The position numbers and the translations under genes were made by a program. Positions 37,645 to 50,824 of a stretch of 64,000 bases of DNA are shown here, one piece after another. The notes under the pieces were generated by a model. That model ran no database searches. It was not told the DNA's origin and worked only from the letters and a program-made list of their open reading frames with translations. Position 1 is the stretch's first letter, and every line of letters starts with the position of its first letter. Source of the stretch: Galaxea fascicularis (lineage: Eukaryota; Cnidaria; Anthozoa; Scleractinia; Euphylliidae); the NCBI GenBank assembly GCA_948470475.1, contig OX419347.1:17887675-17951674 (forward strand). The letters run 5' to 3'.

Positions 37645-40600
37645 ATGAAGGAGGTTTATTTTGCTGTCTTCTTCCTCATTGTGTGCGTGAAAGTTGGCCA
37701 AGGAACTAACATCACAAACAGTACAAACGCCAGTATTCCTACAAACAGCAGCATCAACGCTACAACGCCGCTGACCACACTGTACATTGGGGCGTTTTTT
37801 GACCTCGGATCGAAGAGCGGTTATGGAAGCCTGCCAATGGCGGAACAGGCGATAGAAGAGATAAACAATAACACGGATATACTGCCAGGATATCGCCTTC
37901 AGCTAGTGGTCAGTTCAACGCAAGTAAGTCATTGAAATGTGCCAGTGCTTGAATCTGATTCAAGGGGAAGGGAGGGAGGGGGGAAGAAAATTTCTTTTCT
38001 TTTAAGAGCCTGCCTCTCAAAGTTGCTTTTCTTTCTACGGATTTAAATTCTTCAGATGATCACGTTCCCTTTCGGCAATATCGACAATTTTCCTCGCCCA
38101 CTGTTACACAGAACTGATATCAATTTCAACTGACAAATGGAAGCGATTTGCGCTCAGCGTTATCCATAAGTACATCCGTTTGACTTGATATACCTTAAAT
38201 AGGGAAATAGCACCCACCGTCAGTATTTTTTATGCATGTTTTAGAATGTCTGGTAAACTGTACATGTAATTTCTTTTTTGTGTAATTTCTTTGGACACAA
38301 TGTAAAATGCCAAGGGTGCGAGTTCTGATTTCCAAGGAGGTCCGGGATTTTTAACCAACTGTTGCCCTTGCAGGGAAGCTTCGGATTTGGACAGAAAGTT
38401 TTCCAGGAGTTTCTGAGCACGGGACCAACGAAAATTATGTTGTTGGGGCCGGAAGAAGACTCATTAGCGAAGTCAATAGCGGCGTATGCTGGAATTCCTG
38501 AAGTTAGTTTACTACAGGTACACAAACTAGGCAACTGTGCAATCGTGTTAGTGCGATTGGGACCGAACTCAAAAGGAGAACTGATTTCATCTACAGGATA
38601 AAGACTAAAGAGTCACGTCGCAAAACAATAAACCAAATTACAGGGAAATACTACTCGATATGTTTCTTGTGAACTGTAGCTCTGATGAAGGCGGATAGAA
38701 GTCACCGAAAATTTAGAAGACAGAAAACAAATCGGATTAAGAAAACGTTTAAAAAATGAAGTGTGATAGTTTAGACGTTATATTCATCTAGACCTCGAAC
38801 GTTACGCATCTTGTCAGGCAAAGCAAAACGTACCAGAGCTACAAAAAAGTATACTAAACAGCCACATGCACTGTAAGCTTTTCAGATGTACAGAATAAAG
38901 AGTAAAGTAGATCTATTTACGCACTGTTAGATTGAAAATTAGGAGAGTGTGTAGTCAGTTTACTTCATTCGAGTATTAAAAAAACGTTAGAAATCTCAAC
39001 CACAAGGAAGTTGACCAGTGGCTATTTACAAAGCGTAAAGGAGATCAATTCGGGATAACTGAAGATCGACCGTCTCATCAGTAGCTACAAGTGTAGTAGA
39101 ATTCCATACCCGGCGGGTCCAATTTCCTAACGATCAGAGCTGAGTTAATCGAAGCATGGTTAGCGCTAACCCAGGTTAAATACCATGGCAACCTACAGGT
39201 TTTAGTACAACTTAACCAATGGTTAGCGCTAACCATGCCTCGAGCAACTCGGCCCACGCCGAGTTATTCTTACAATATGCTAGACATGGCTAAACTAGTG
39301 GATACTCCTGCTCAATAACACTAGATTTCCATCTACGTATTTAACCTGTTAAAACTCTGTTCGATGATGAGAAAAATGCAAATTAATTGTATTTTACTTT
39401 TTTTCTCCTACAGTTTTCCTATGGAACCAGTGATTTGGAGCTTGCAAACAGACGAGACTTGTATCCAAACTTTTTTCGGACAACAACATCGTTAGCTTCA
39501 CTCGACGCACCGCGAATATCATTTATTAAGGAATATGGCTGGGACGAGGTGGGGATCATTTATGGGGACAGTGTGGCGTATTTAGAGGTGAATATATGTT
39601 TAGAAAGTTCCTGTTTGAGTAAATAGCTCTTTTACTGTTTAGCTAAGTGCATGGATGAGATAGATAACATCGATGGATGGAGATGGACGAGAAGTGATGA
39701 GGGGTAAGATAAAAGAGATGAGGTAAGGGGTAAGATGAGACATCTCAAATGCATAAATTTTCATGTACGTCTGCACAAATAGCGTTATTGTTTTCACAAA
39801 GCCAAGTTTGAGCAGTGGACCAGTAATTACTAGCCAGAACGGACTGGAAATTGCGTGACTGACGATGAACATCCAATGATCAATAGCTTATGATAAGAAA
39901 AAGCAAAACAGTGTGTAAAACACTGGCTTACCTGCCATCCAAACCAAATGAGTCTATTATGTCAGATGGACAAAAACGAAAATTTACACGACGTTGTATC
40001 CTTCAATAGTTCGCAATGTTTCTCGGGTACAGTCCGTGTGTATTACACTGATTGAACCACGCCCTCACAATCTTGAAAGTCTTTTAACTGGGAACCCTCA
40101 CAAGACGATTTGATTGCTTTTCGTCCTCAGTTATCCAATCAGCTAACAACGAGACTGAAACAAAACAATATCAAAGTGTTAGCCGAGGTGCGACTGCAGG
40201 ACAACGATCCTACTAGGGCTATTAGGACTATAAAGGTAAGTAATATTCCAACCAGGCATCACCAGGGGACCATTAGACAGAGCACCAACCGTAAGCGGTG
40301 TTTTCACGAGTTGTTTTTAGACTTGCGATGACCAATCATAAGCTGTTGTGTAATAAACTCCATTCGTGAGAAAGCTCTTTTAATAAGCTCTTTTAATAGG
40401 AGGGAGGGGGGAGGGCGAGTGACAAGTGATTGGCATTTCTCTGTTACGAGAATCTGTTATTGGTTTTCACAAATTACTTCAACAGGACAAAGGGATACAT
40501 GTGATTCTTGGAATGTTTTCCCTGAACGCTGCGGCAAGGAAAATGATCTGCGAGGTACGTGATTCTACAACATTTTTAATAAAATGAGGAGGGGGGTGGG

Positions 40601-43094
40601 GATCTGGCCCCCTTCCCCTCCCCTCTCCCCTTAGAACGCCCTCGATGCAGGGACGAAACTAGCATGCGATAGGGTCGCATTCTGGAGACTAAATGGTCAG
40701 GCAGCTCTATCAGGCACCCTTTGTTTCTCTTTAGTTTCCATCTTGAGTCCATTTCGAAGTTAGCAGGCTAAACTATTGGTACTTTTTTCAGGCTTATCAC
40801 CAGAAGATGTATGGTCCTCATTATGTTTGGATGTTGTTAAACAGCTTTAACAACAATTGGTGGATACCAGAGAAAAATGAAAAGATCACATGCTCTGATG
40901 TGGAAATGAAATGTCAGATACAGAACCATTTCTCCTTTTACTACACCAACATCGTATCTTTTGGAAAACGCTTCTACGATCACGCTAATAAGGTAAAACA
41001 CAGATATCTGATCTACACCCAGTTTTCGATCGAGTGCACGTGTTATAAACGCAAACGAAGAACGAGTTAATATTTCCAGCAATCACAACAATCAAAATAC
41101 GAATCAGGCTTTAAGCTACTTGGCGCGGAAAACGAAAGCAAAAACAAGTTAAGATTCCTTGGGATTTAACGATTGATTCGTGGCAAGAGAACAATAAAGG
41201 GTTCTTGCGACGTTTCCAGATGTGATCACAACAGAAAATTCAGATTAGTAAAAAAAGCGAGACCTTCACTCAGAAAGGTTACCGTCGATTTAGCTAGTTG
41301 TGGTCCACAACAAAATATTTTTGGATGACTATAAGATTAAAATCAAATGATTTTTGCAAGAAAGTATAAGTCACGAAGAGTCATCAGCCGGGGCAAAAGG
41401 AAAATACCTGAAAAAACCCCGACTTTTTGGAGTTGTTATCAGTTGCCACTTCGCCACATAACGAGTTTTTTTCTTGACAGAACGGTTCCCAAATTATTGC
41501 TGACTACAGAGCTAAAGTGGACAACGGCAACGACACATCAAACAGAAGCGGGAATTTCCTGAATGTCTACGATGCAGTTTGGTCAATAGCATTTGTACTG
41601 GATAAATCGAGAGATGAGCTTCTTAAACAGGGAAAGGTCTTGGAAAACGTGACATACGGCGACACAAATGCAACATCTGTGTTTAGGAATAAGGCAAAGG
41701 AGCTGAACTTCGCAACACCAAACACAGGGGTGAGGAAACTGGCGCGATATACAATACCCAATAAGTCGAGAAAACTTCTAAAAGATCATTTTACAACTAA
41801 TCGATCAACGGAGAATGCTACTGCAACACACTACACAGCTACACAAAAGCTTTCACTGGAATGGTCAAACACACACCCAGCCTCAAACGTTAGGGCGACC
41901 GTCGTTGATAGAAACGTGTACTTATGGAGAGTTCCATGTTCTAATCGCTGAAGAAATAGAATTCCCCGCAAAGCTATTAGCAACCAAAGAAACTTGAGAG
42001 AATATCAAACCTTATTCAAACTTTAGAGCGATTTGTGTAATATTGCCTTTCATATTTTGTTTAATATTGGTTTATTACCTGCAAACAAAACTAGAACAAC
42101 AAAAAGAGGAACTACAAAATGGCAATTTGAATAGCTTACCTTATTCAACCTCTCGCCGAAAACTGAAACTATTGGCAACACTGATCTTAATAATCTTTCT
42201 CACGTTATTTACCTTTATTTGCTGCTGTTATATTGTTGTTTACAGATCAGTGTTAGGTATTACGCCAATGGAGATAGGAAAAAGGGGATTGTTTTGAAAC
42301 AACTAGTCATTATAGGTAAGACTTACTGTTCAGTGGAGAGTATTGAAAACAAATCAGTTACACCCATTTTGAAATCACTGGTTATTCTTGCAATCTCATT
42401 GGCTCTCAACAGCGCAATTTATTCCCAAATTGCATTTTTTTTTTGCTCTAAATTACCTCCTGCGCGCTCGTTCGATTTGAAATCACGCGTATGATTTCGG
42501 ACCAAATTACATTCCAACCAGTTCAATTACCATTATGAAACGCTTATTCAGGCATTACCTTTTCCCTTTAGTGGTTGATAAAATAGCAGTGAGAGAGATA
42601 GCGATCTAAGCTTGCTAATTGGTCAAGCCTGGTCTTTGCACTGCAGCGGTTATTCACGAAAGGTGCATGGTTATGACATGCATGCCATATGCATGTGCTC
42701 AAGACATAGTAGTTGCACCAGATCAGCTGCAAATGATTTGTTGTGGTTCTGTTTATTCCTTTACAGACGGCAAGTTTAAGATGGTGGGCGCTGGGAAGTT
42801 CGACGTTGACACCAGCGAACTAACTGCATCCACTGAGATACATTGGTTTGGTGAGCTCGGGCTACTCTCAATAACATCAGTACAATGAACGTTTATCTTG
42901 AGACCAATACGTTATTAAACATGGCCATTGTCACTGCCCCACCTTTTGCATCTTAGCATTCAGCCATTCACCGAACAACCTAACGGTTATCACCACTGCC
43001 ATCATCATTGTTATTAACGTCATCGTCGTCATTATCACTGATCTCTGTCGTCATCGATCACCATCATCATCATCATCATCATCATCACCATCAC

Positions 43095-43125
<31 letters not shown>

Positions 43126-46100
43126 TCTGTCATCATCGTAAACGTCGTCATAATCATTATCGTCATTTCTGAATTGAAGAGTGACTAAATATACTTGTCT
43201 TTTGTTTCTCCTTTATCATTAAATTGGTTCATATATACGTTAAAGCGTTTGGCCCTTATTGTTATTATACTTAGCCAGGAGCCCTCCTGACTAAGCCTTA
43301 TAACTCGGTTTTCCAGTGAATGACCTTGGCATATTTTTACATTGCAGCCGGCACACCTTACACCAAAACAGCAGAAACCTACACTTACCGTACAATTGAC
43401 TGGAACCTCTTTCTTGCCTTGGTCGTTCTTGCATCCTTGGGGATCGTTTACGCTCTCTTCTGCATTTTGACCTTGGTGTTAAACTTCAAGAAAAAGTAAG
43501 TATCATAAAACTCGTTAACACTGTAAGGAAAATAGCGCATGTGAGGCAGACAAATGGACGGGGTTGCAAGGAAAGTATCAATAGCTTGAGCCTGCCCAAT
43601 ACAACCGTGACATTTTTCCAGACACAGAGCGCCATTAACCCTTCCTTTACACAACGAGGCTTTGCCCCGAATGTGAAATACTGTTGAAGAAGGCACCCCC
43701 TACTGTGTATCCTGCGATGGATTTGCACACAATCCAGAGATTAGAGATTAGATTTAATACTTTTGGTCACTCCATGCTGGGTATCCTGTGGAGGGGTAGT
43801 GGAACTCATTGTAATAACCCGATTTGAACTTAACCTACAATAGTTTCAACAAGTTTAGTTCTCGTTTTCCACTCAATATCTTCTCCATGCCTGCAAGACT
43901 CAGTGGAGAAAAAATTGAACGAAACTGCGTTCACAGAGCGATTTTCATTTGAGTGTCGAATGGCAAAACTCGCGTCTCTGTCTCGACAAATAAGAAGCAA
44001 AACCACGCACGCGCGCATTTTCCCGCGCTTTAAGCTTGTCACATGTAATTGCTGCGAACTCTGATTGGCTCACTGCGCTGGTTGCTTCTGCTATTATTGG
44101 TTAGAGTAATTGCTTTGGTTTTACGACACACAATTGAAAAGCGCTATAACATTGAAAAATTGACTCTGATGATGTAATACATTGTCTTTCAGACTCGTCC
44201 AGAACTCTGGTCCAGTGATTAGTATGCTGATAATTATTGGTTGTATTTTGAATTACGTCACCGTCATTCTCTATGGCTTTGACTACTCACACGTGTCGAG
44301 TGATACAGTCACGAGCCTTTGCAGGGTACGTACAACGGATGCGTGTAACATTCATTCCTGTGGAGAAAAAGAAGAGTTGTCAAGACGACAGAAAACAAGA
44401 GAAATATGGAAAAACGGTGTCCTTTCGTGACGACAGGAATTCAGGATTCTCATATACGAGAAGTCGGAGTTTCAAAAAACACGTGCGCGCGTCAGGATAA
44501 AAAGAAGCATATAATTTTCTTCTTTTGTCATGCAAAATACTTTCACAAATTTGCATTCAAAAACCTTTGTATTTTAAATATATTCTTGATTTTATCCCGA
44601 CGCGCGCAAGTGTTTTTTGAAACTCCGACTTCTCGTATCAATGGTCTTTACAGTCTTTTTTCCGCGCACACATTTTTTACGCAACCAAGAGATTCAGATG
44701 ACAATGGCGTGGAGGCCATGCTGGAAAACAGTAATAAAAGAAGCTAAAGAGAAAGTTTTTGTTGACTCTACACTGACAGGACGGTGATAACGCTACATGC
44801 ATACTGTCCATATCCCCAAACATTATCTTAATTCACACCAATAATGTGAACGCATGGTGAACAGCCAACATGATACAACTGGAATACCCATAAACCTCTT
44901 CAGGTCATATTTGAATCTCCATGGCATACTTATAATAAACGTTCATGGTCTGTTTAAACACCCTTTTCTTTCTCTATAGGCTCGCGCCTGGACATTTGCA
45001 ATTGGTTTTACTCTTTCCGTCGGCGGGCTGGCCGCTAAATTGTGGATGGCCTACAGTGTACTCAAAGAACGATTCGTCAGGAGTAGGGTATGGTAAAAAG
45101 CATTAAGTGCACTCTGTTATCTTTCTTGCTGATACTGACAAACTGTAAGAAACGCTGACGTAACCCAGGGCATTAGGCACTCCAATCTTTGTTGTCCAAG
45201 TTTTGTCTCGCACCGAGCCACCACCGGAAGCAGCTATTGTAGGGCAACTCTAACCTTGTAATCCTACTTAATAGATTATTGAGATTCTTAGGTTAAAAAA
45301 ATCAGCGTCAAAACTTTAGTTTAAACTTTCAAAATATTTTCTGCCTTAGAATATTATGATGTTCTGGATGTTGGGAATGCTTTTCTTCTTCTTAATCATT
45401 GACGTCATAATCTTGGCATGCTGGGAAGGCAAAGATCCTTTGCATCGAGCTCTGAAACAAGTGAGGTCCCAACCAGAGTACAGGTGTTTTGAGGTAAGAA
45501 GCAACTATATATGATAACACCGTACAGAGTGCAGCTCAAGGCACAGGTAAATTACTAAAAATCACGTTTTGTAAGGACGTTAAAACGACCATTTCCTTGG
45601 TCAGCACTATTTGGGAGCTGTCATTGGTATTGGTTCACATTCAAGTATACAAGTATTTCATCCACACCAAACGTTAGCATGAACCACCTACATCTTCAAA
45701 GTTGATAATGTAAATTGACTACTGTACAACCACCGTATTTTAGAATCCCTGTACTCCGTTCATAAAATCAAATTTTGTGTTCAACACCCCTACCGACGCA
45801 GCACCACAGTTTGTTTAGACTGAACCACCCCCTTTATTCTAGAATCACATTGAACAGCATAATAAACCGCACCAGAAGAGCTGCTATTCAGTAACCTTCA
45901 TTAGCCATCGAAATGTCATACTTCAGCTATTTTATTCACAGACTCAAAGTTAACTGAAACCACCTTGAACAGAGTAATACTCGAGACCATGGGTAGGCCC
46001 TGGTTTCTTTAACCTATGAGTCTGGATTTCATCTTGACGCAAAGGTTAGAACCACCTTGTCCAGCGTATAAAGAGAGGAACACAACAAGGTACTACTCAA

Positions 46101-49100
46101 GAGCTCCCATTTGAATTGTTACGATAAATCTTTTCAACCGTATATACAAATGTTAAAGCCGCTTTGAACAACACAAACAAAGGCCCATAATTAACTCAGG
46201 CACAAACCTTGCAACTAAGAATTCAGCAAACAAGAATTTCATTTGTAAAACCCTATAAAACTGATTTTTTGCAGCCCATAACCGCTGACACTTTCCGTGC
46301 AGAGATCGAAGTCGTCGAGCATTGCGACTGCGCAGATATGACACTCTGGCTAGTAGTGATCCTTGTGTTCAAATTCATAATTCTCCTTAGCGGTGGATTT
46401 CTCGCCTGGCAAACAAGACGCTTGTACATTCCAGCATTGAATGACACTCAACACTGCGTAGCTTGTATGTTCATTGCGGTGTTGTTTTGTTTGATTGGGT
46501 GTCCTGTTGCTTTCACGACAATCATGTACCCCAGTGCTTATTATGGTGTTATTGGTCTTCTGATAATCATCGCTACAACAATGATTCTTGTGCTTTTGTT
46601 TACGAACAAGGTGAGTCATTGTTTAGGTAACGGCACAAAATAAAGATCACATCTTTTAAATCATTGGTTATAGAAAACAAAAGTGCACTGAAGTCAGACA
46701 CTCAAACGTAGTGACATGAACTGAGCCCGGCTTATTCTTAGAACGCTTAGAAGTAACCTCATCTCCCAGACAATGAACGTCCGAGTCCATATGATTTTGA
46801 TTCATTGAGTGTACCATAATACTTCAGAAAAAACAAAAAAGTACAAAAAAAAAGCGAACCTTCGTCTCTGATAAGGCTTTATCCTTGTTGGTAATGGGCT
46901 GCTCACAAAGCAGGATCTATTATTGCACGTGTTAATAACCGTTTGTTCTTCCTTTCACCAGATTGCACGCCTGAGCTGCAGACGAAAACAAAACAAGACC
47001 TTGAGGATTGGTCAGTCGTCAACAAACAACAATAAGCACGTATGCGCATGCGGTAGACCTTGTGCAAAAGTATTTTCGTTTTGCACATGTTCTGCTGCCT
47101 GCTGTATCTCCTGCTGCTCGTGTTTTCCGTGCTGCAACTTGTATTCCTGCCTTCGGTCGATCTTCTATGGTTCCCATGTCCACCCGACTGAAGACGACGG
47201 AAAGGGGACTAAAGCTGAGTTTTACATCGCTGGTATTCCGCAAGACAAGGACGCACAGATTATCCACCTCAAGAATGAGCTTCGTGAGGTCTGTTTTACC
47301 TCTGTTTAAGAGAAGCGCACTGTAACTCCAGGGTAATGGTTCCTAGTCTGTTCTAGATAGGCCTTTCACCCCGTTCTCATAATCGTTGTGGCAAGGATTA
47401 AAATAATCTGAAAATTTTTCTACCAGTCTGAATTCTCTTGATAAAAGCAAAATTTCCTCTCCATTTATCCTTCAGTTTAATTTTCTTAGAACGAACCCTT
47501 TTCCTTCTGGATAAGGTACCACTTCATCTCGGGATTCAATCATATGTCTTCAACTTTATTCAAACATTCTTTAGATTCCGTTGACGCGCCTGGGTTAGGA
47601 CAGTCGTTTTAACAAAACGGAGGTTTTGGAACCAGGAACATTCGTTTGAGTATATCTCAGAAAATGCTTCCTTTTCCATGTCATTTTTCTTTCTGTTTAG
47701 AAAAACACTCAGCTAAGCAATCTCGGCACCAAACGCACAGTAAAGACCAACTGGACTCAAACTATGGACGAGAGTTTCATTTGGACACATGAGGACCTCG
47801 ATTCTGACAGCTTGTTGAGTGACAGCAACGTGAGTGACGTGGAGAGTGCAGAGGGGTCAGAAGCCAAACAGCGCTTCCGGCGTGCGGCCAACAAATTTAG
47901 AATCTTTAATCAAGCAACCGATTATTCGCATGTGAGAAGCAAGGTAAATGGACCCAATGAATAAACTGAGTCATCCCGGCTTTATCGAAGCTTTGAACAA
48001 TGCAATTCTAATGAAACCAATCCTTGGATACCGGCGACGGACATACGACAGGCGTAAAAGGAATACATTAAATAAAAATTAGTATATCGTCAGTTGGGGC
48101 CAGTCCTATGAGGGTCTGTGAGTCGTGGAATCATTCAAGACGCGCATGCCTGATTGTCACCCAGGATAAATTCTGGTTGTCTAGCATAATAAGGCATGCA
48201 CAACATACAACAAAGTTAGAACTGTTTAGTGGTGCAGTAATTCGTTGGTTGGTTCGTCGATCGGAGGGTCGGTCGCTCAGTCAATTTGGTTGGATGTTTG
48301 GTCGGGCTGGTCGGTTGGTCTATCATTAATTCACTTGTTCGTTCGTTTATTCATTCGTTCATTCATTCAGTTATCTTTCCTATTGTAGGTGAATACAGGG
48401 CTCCGACAAACATCCCTCGCTCCCAGCTCTTCCCAGCTCAGGAGGGGTTCCCGGATATCAGTGCAACCGTCTCCAGACGAAAATGCGAATAAACTTAAAA
48501 CAACACTGGCACAGGTATGAGCTAGTTCACTGATCCGTGGTTAACAGTCTTCCTTTCGTGCAGTCCCTTATTCTATCGTCTCTTAACACAAAATGTCGTT
48601 AAATCGTTTTGTCGCTTTAGTGTTTTTTAACTTTTTTCTCAATAGACCTACAAATACTTAGAAAACATCAATCGCAATTTGTACGTGTGTAGTGTTATCG
48701 ATATGTCTGGATTGCAATTTTGTTCACAGAGAGATCAAGAAATCGCTAAACTGCGTCAAGAGATCGAAGGACTTAAAACCGGGCAACTTATCGTGAAATC
48801 TCCACAGAGATCTTCACAGGAGCAGGTATTATATTTACGCATTTGTTTCCTTTTCTCTTCCTGATGTAAACCATTGAATATCTGATCGTCTGTAGATACT
48901 CAAAAGTTAGAACCACCTTGTGTAATAAAATAAACAGTACCGCAGAACCGCAGAACCGCAGTCCCGTCAATATTGACTAGACGTCCTTAAAACATAAAAA
49001 TGAATGTGCGGTTTTGGGGGAGGAAGGTTAATGTCTTGCGTACGTTTTAACCAAAATTAAATTTTATGAAAGAAGACGCACTTGCCTCAGGTCTGACACC

Positions 49101-50366
49101 ATGCAAAATGCCTCAAGCTTCCAAATGTTTTTCTCCAACGAAGGTGAGAGCAGCCACCGATATGATTCACCCTTACTAACTAGACCTAAGCATGCTCGTA
49201 AATCGTTATTTTCGTAATGTTTGCTGTTTCACAGGATTCGCCCTCGAAAATGCAACAGATTGTTTTGATCAAAACGCCACCAACGCCTATTCCACCAGAA
49301 GAACAGGATGACGGAACCGCAACTGTTCTACTTCCGGTAACTTCTAGTCCGTCTAAGCAAGAAGTATCTTCCGTCATGCGCAAAGACACAACTACCGAGA
49401 AACCTGGAACCGAGAGTAAGACACATGATAGATCAAAGAAGAAATCTTCCCTTGGTCCCTCTGGATCGTGGTTATTAAAGGAACAATCAGAATCGACAGA
49501 GGAAAGAGAAACGACCTCTGAGAAAATCACAGCAAGGAAAAACAGCACGGAAATCGGCAAAACGAGAGAACGTGACAATAACCCTACGACAAACACACCA
49601 AGGAAACATGACAAGGACAGCAACAAAGCCTCCCCTAAAGGAAGAGACGATGCTGCTACGAACAAAAAGGCTTCGTCGGAATCTGCCTGTGGCTCCGGGC
49701 CACAGGGTGGTGATAAAAAAACACCAAGTAAGAAAGACAGCGAAGAGGTGGATCTCCAAGTATCTTTAACACAAGTGAAATTGTCTGAAGCTCTTGCAAA
49801 AAATAAAGAAAATGAAAAAGGGGCTAACGCAGCTACCAACGTTAACGACGCTAAACAAGAGCAAATGCCAGACAAAAATGAAGACAAAGGGACAGGGAAC
49901 CTAAACAAGGGCAGTAAAGAAAAAGAACAAACAAAAGATGAGAATCCCAGAGAAAATGGAAACAGCAACGACGAAATAAAATCAAAGAAGAAATCTGTCC
50001 ATAGAAAGATTTCAAGCTGGCTTTTTGGAGATAATGCAGATGAAGATGCAAAGAAAGCTGACACGGGACAGACTGGTGATAAGGACAGTAAACAAAATGA
50101 AACAGGGAACAATGATCATGGAGGCCAAGAAGTGACATCAAACGAGGAAGAGCAGAAAAACTCCCTGATAAATGAGGCAAATGACAAATTAAGAACAAAC
50201 TCCAACAAGGGTGACGTTAAAGATGAAGCAGCGAGGAAGGATAGAACCACACAAGAAGTCAAAGAACCCCGAGAGGAGGAATTTGATGAATATGGCCATG
50301 AAATAAATAAGAAAATGATCGCTGAAGATGGTGAAGGGGAGGAAGACGACGATTTTGGGGAAGATA

Positions 50367-50400
<34 letters not shown>

Positions 50401-50824
50401 TGATGATGATGATGACAACGATGAAAATGGCGGAAATCGTGAAGGCGCCGCTAAAGCTACCACGGAAAGGAGAGGTTCCAAGAAAGGAAGGGGAAGACGG
50501 AGAAAAGTTACCTATGGAAAGTTAAAATGGAACGCGCAATCAAAAGTTGACACTGGCTCAAGTAGTTATAAGCCAAGGTCAACTGCTGTAAAGATTCCTA
50601 ACTTCAAAAACGACTACTCGCACGTGAAATCGCGACTTTCCGCACTGAATGAAGCACAGACCGTGAACGAGAGCACACCTCAAAGCGACACAACTCCCAG
50701 AAAACGAAGCATTTCAGTCCATAAATCCCCACTACCTGACTATTCCAACATCCGTCCAAGATTGTACAATGGAGCAACCAGGAAACACAACAGTGAAATG
50801 CCGAGCACGATACGAAAACAGTGA
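37645..50824 (+). CDS. GABA-B-type class C G-protein-coupled receptor, 19 exons
   Basis: Exons: 37645-37923 (ATG), 38374-38517, 39414-39587, 40131-40235, 40486-40554, 40792-40992, 41481-41729, 42246-42315, 42767-42850, 43348-43495, 44193-44325, 44980-45087, 45350-45493, 46275-46610, 46962-47288, 47701-47943, 48389-48514, 48730-48825 and 49235-50824 (TGA). All phases agree; the product is 1541 residues. A signal peptide (residues 1-20) and a short N-glycosylation-rich segment precede the Venus flytrap ligand-binding domain to about 455 (MLLGPEEDS; YGWDEVGIIYGD; MFSLNAAARKMICE; YDAVWSIAFVLDKS; ANGDRKKG). There is no cysteine-rich domain before TM1, which separates GABA-B receptors from mGlu receptors. 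Seven TMs lie at about 478-746, with LYGFDYS, ILACWEGKDPL and AWQTRRLYIPALND, typical GABA-B landmarks. A coiled coil follows (QIIHLKNELRE; RDQEIAKLRQEIEGLK), then a very long tail. Ligand identity cannot be read. Confidence 0.93.
39115..39265. repeat. Small inverted-repeat element in receptor intron 2
   Basis: CATGGTTAGCGCTAACC near 39156 and GGTTAGCGCTAACCATG near 39222 are inverted copies, each holding the palindrome GGTTAGCGCTAACC. Flanks GAGCTGAGTTAA and CGAGCAACTCGG are weakly mirrored. A MITE-like remnant. Confidence 0.6.
43055..43135. repeat. (CAT)n microsatellite in receptor intron 9
   Basis: An imperfect run of CAT/CATCAC triplets lies within a broader CAT-rich stretch of about 42980-43160. 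Confidence 0.95.
45690..46145. repeat. Dispersed ~110 bp minisatellite in receptor intron 13
   Basis: Three to four diverged units with AACCACCTTGTCCAGC, TTTCATCTTGACGC, ACTCAAAGTTAAC and CTACTCAAGAGCTCCCATTT words, the same family as 1755-2130 and 16810-17230. Confidence 0.65.
47046..47150 (+). other. Cys-rich cluster after TM7 of the GABA-B-type receptor
   Basis: In exon 15, between the usual basic end of TM7 (RLSCRRKQNKT) and the coiled coil, 13 cysteines fall within about 36 residues (CACGRPC, FCTCSAACC, SCCSCFPCCN). The frame is kept on both sides. It is likely cytoplasmic and could be heavily palmitoylated or bind metal. This is not a normal GABA-B feature that I know of. Confidence 0.8.
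48888..48965. repeat. Dispersed minisatellite fragment in receptor intron 18
   Basis: One partial unit (GATACTCAAAAGTTAGAACC, CTTGTGTAATAAAATAAACA, then GCAGAACC repeated three times). Confidence 0.7.
49235..50824 (+). other. Long charged C-terminal tail of the receptor (exon 19)
   Basis: A 529-residue, single-exon, low-complexity tail rich in Lys, Glu, Asp, Ser, Thr, Asn. A run of about 18 Asp (50370-50418) is encoded by mixed GAC/GAT codons. A basic stretch follows (RRGSKKGRGRRRKV). Two DYS-type motifs at 50612-50637 and 50738-50764 repeat one already present at the end of exon 16. The tail is probably disordered and a scaffold for cytoplasmic partners. Confidence 0.75.

Noticed and set aside
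49186..50112. 308-residue minus-strand open frame
   Set aside because: It is the antisense of the biased-composition receptor tail (exon 19). Its Ser/Leu/Phe-rich sequence follows from Lys/Glu-rich codons on the other strand, and it has no domain.
50116..50481. Minus-strand poly-Ser frame
   Set aside because: Antisense of the Asp run and acidic tail of the receptor.
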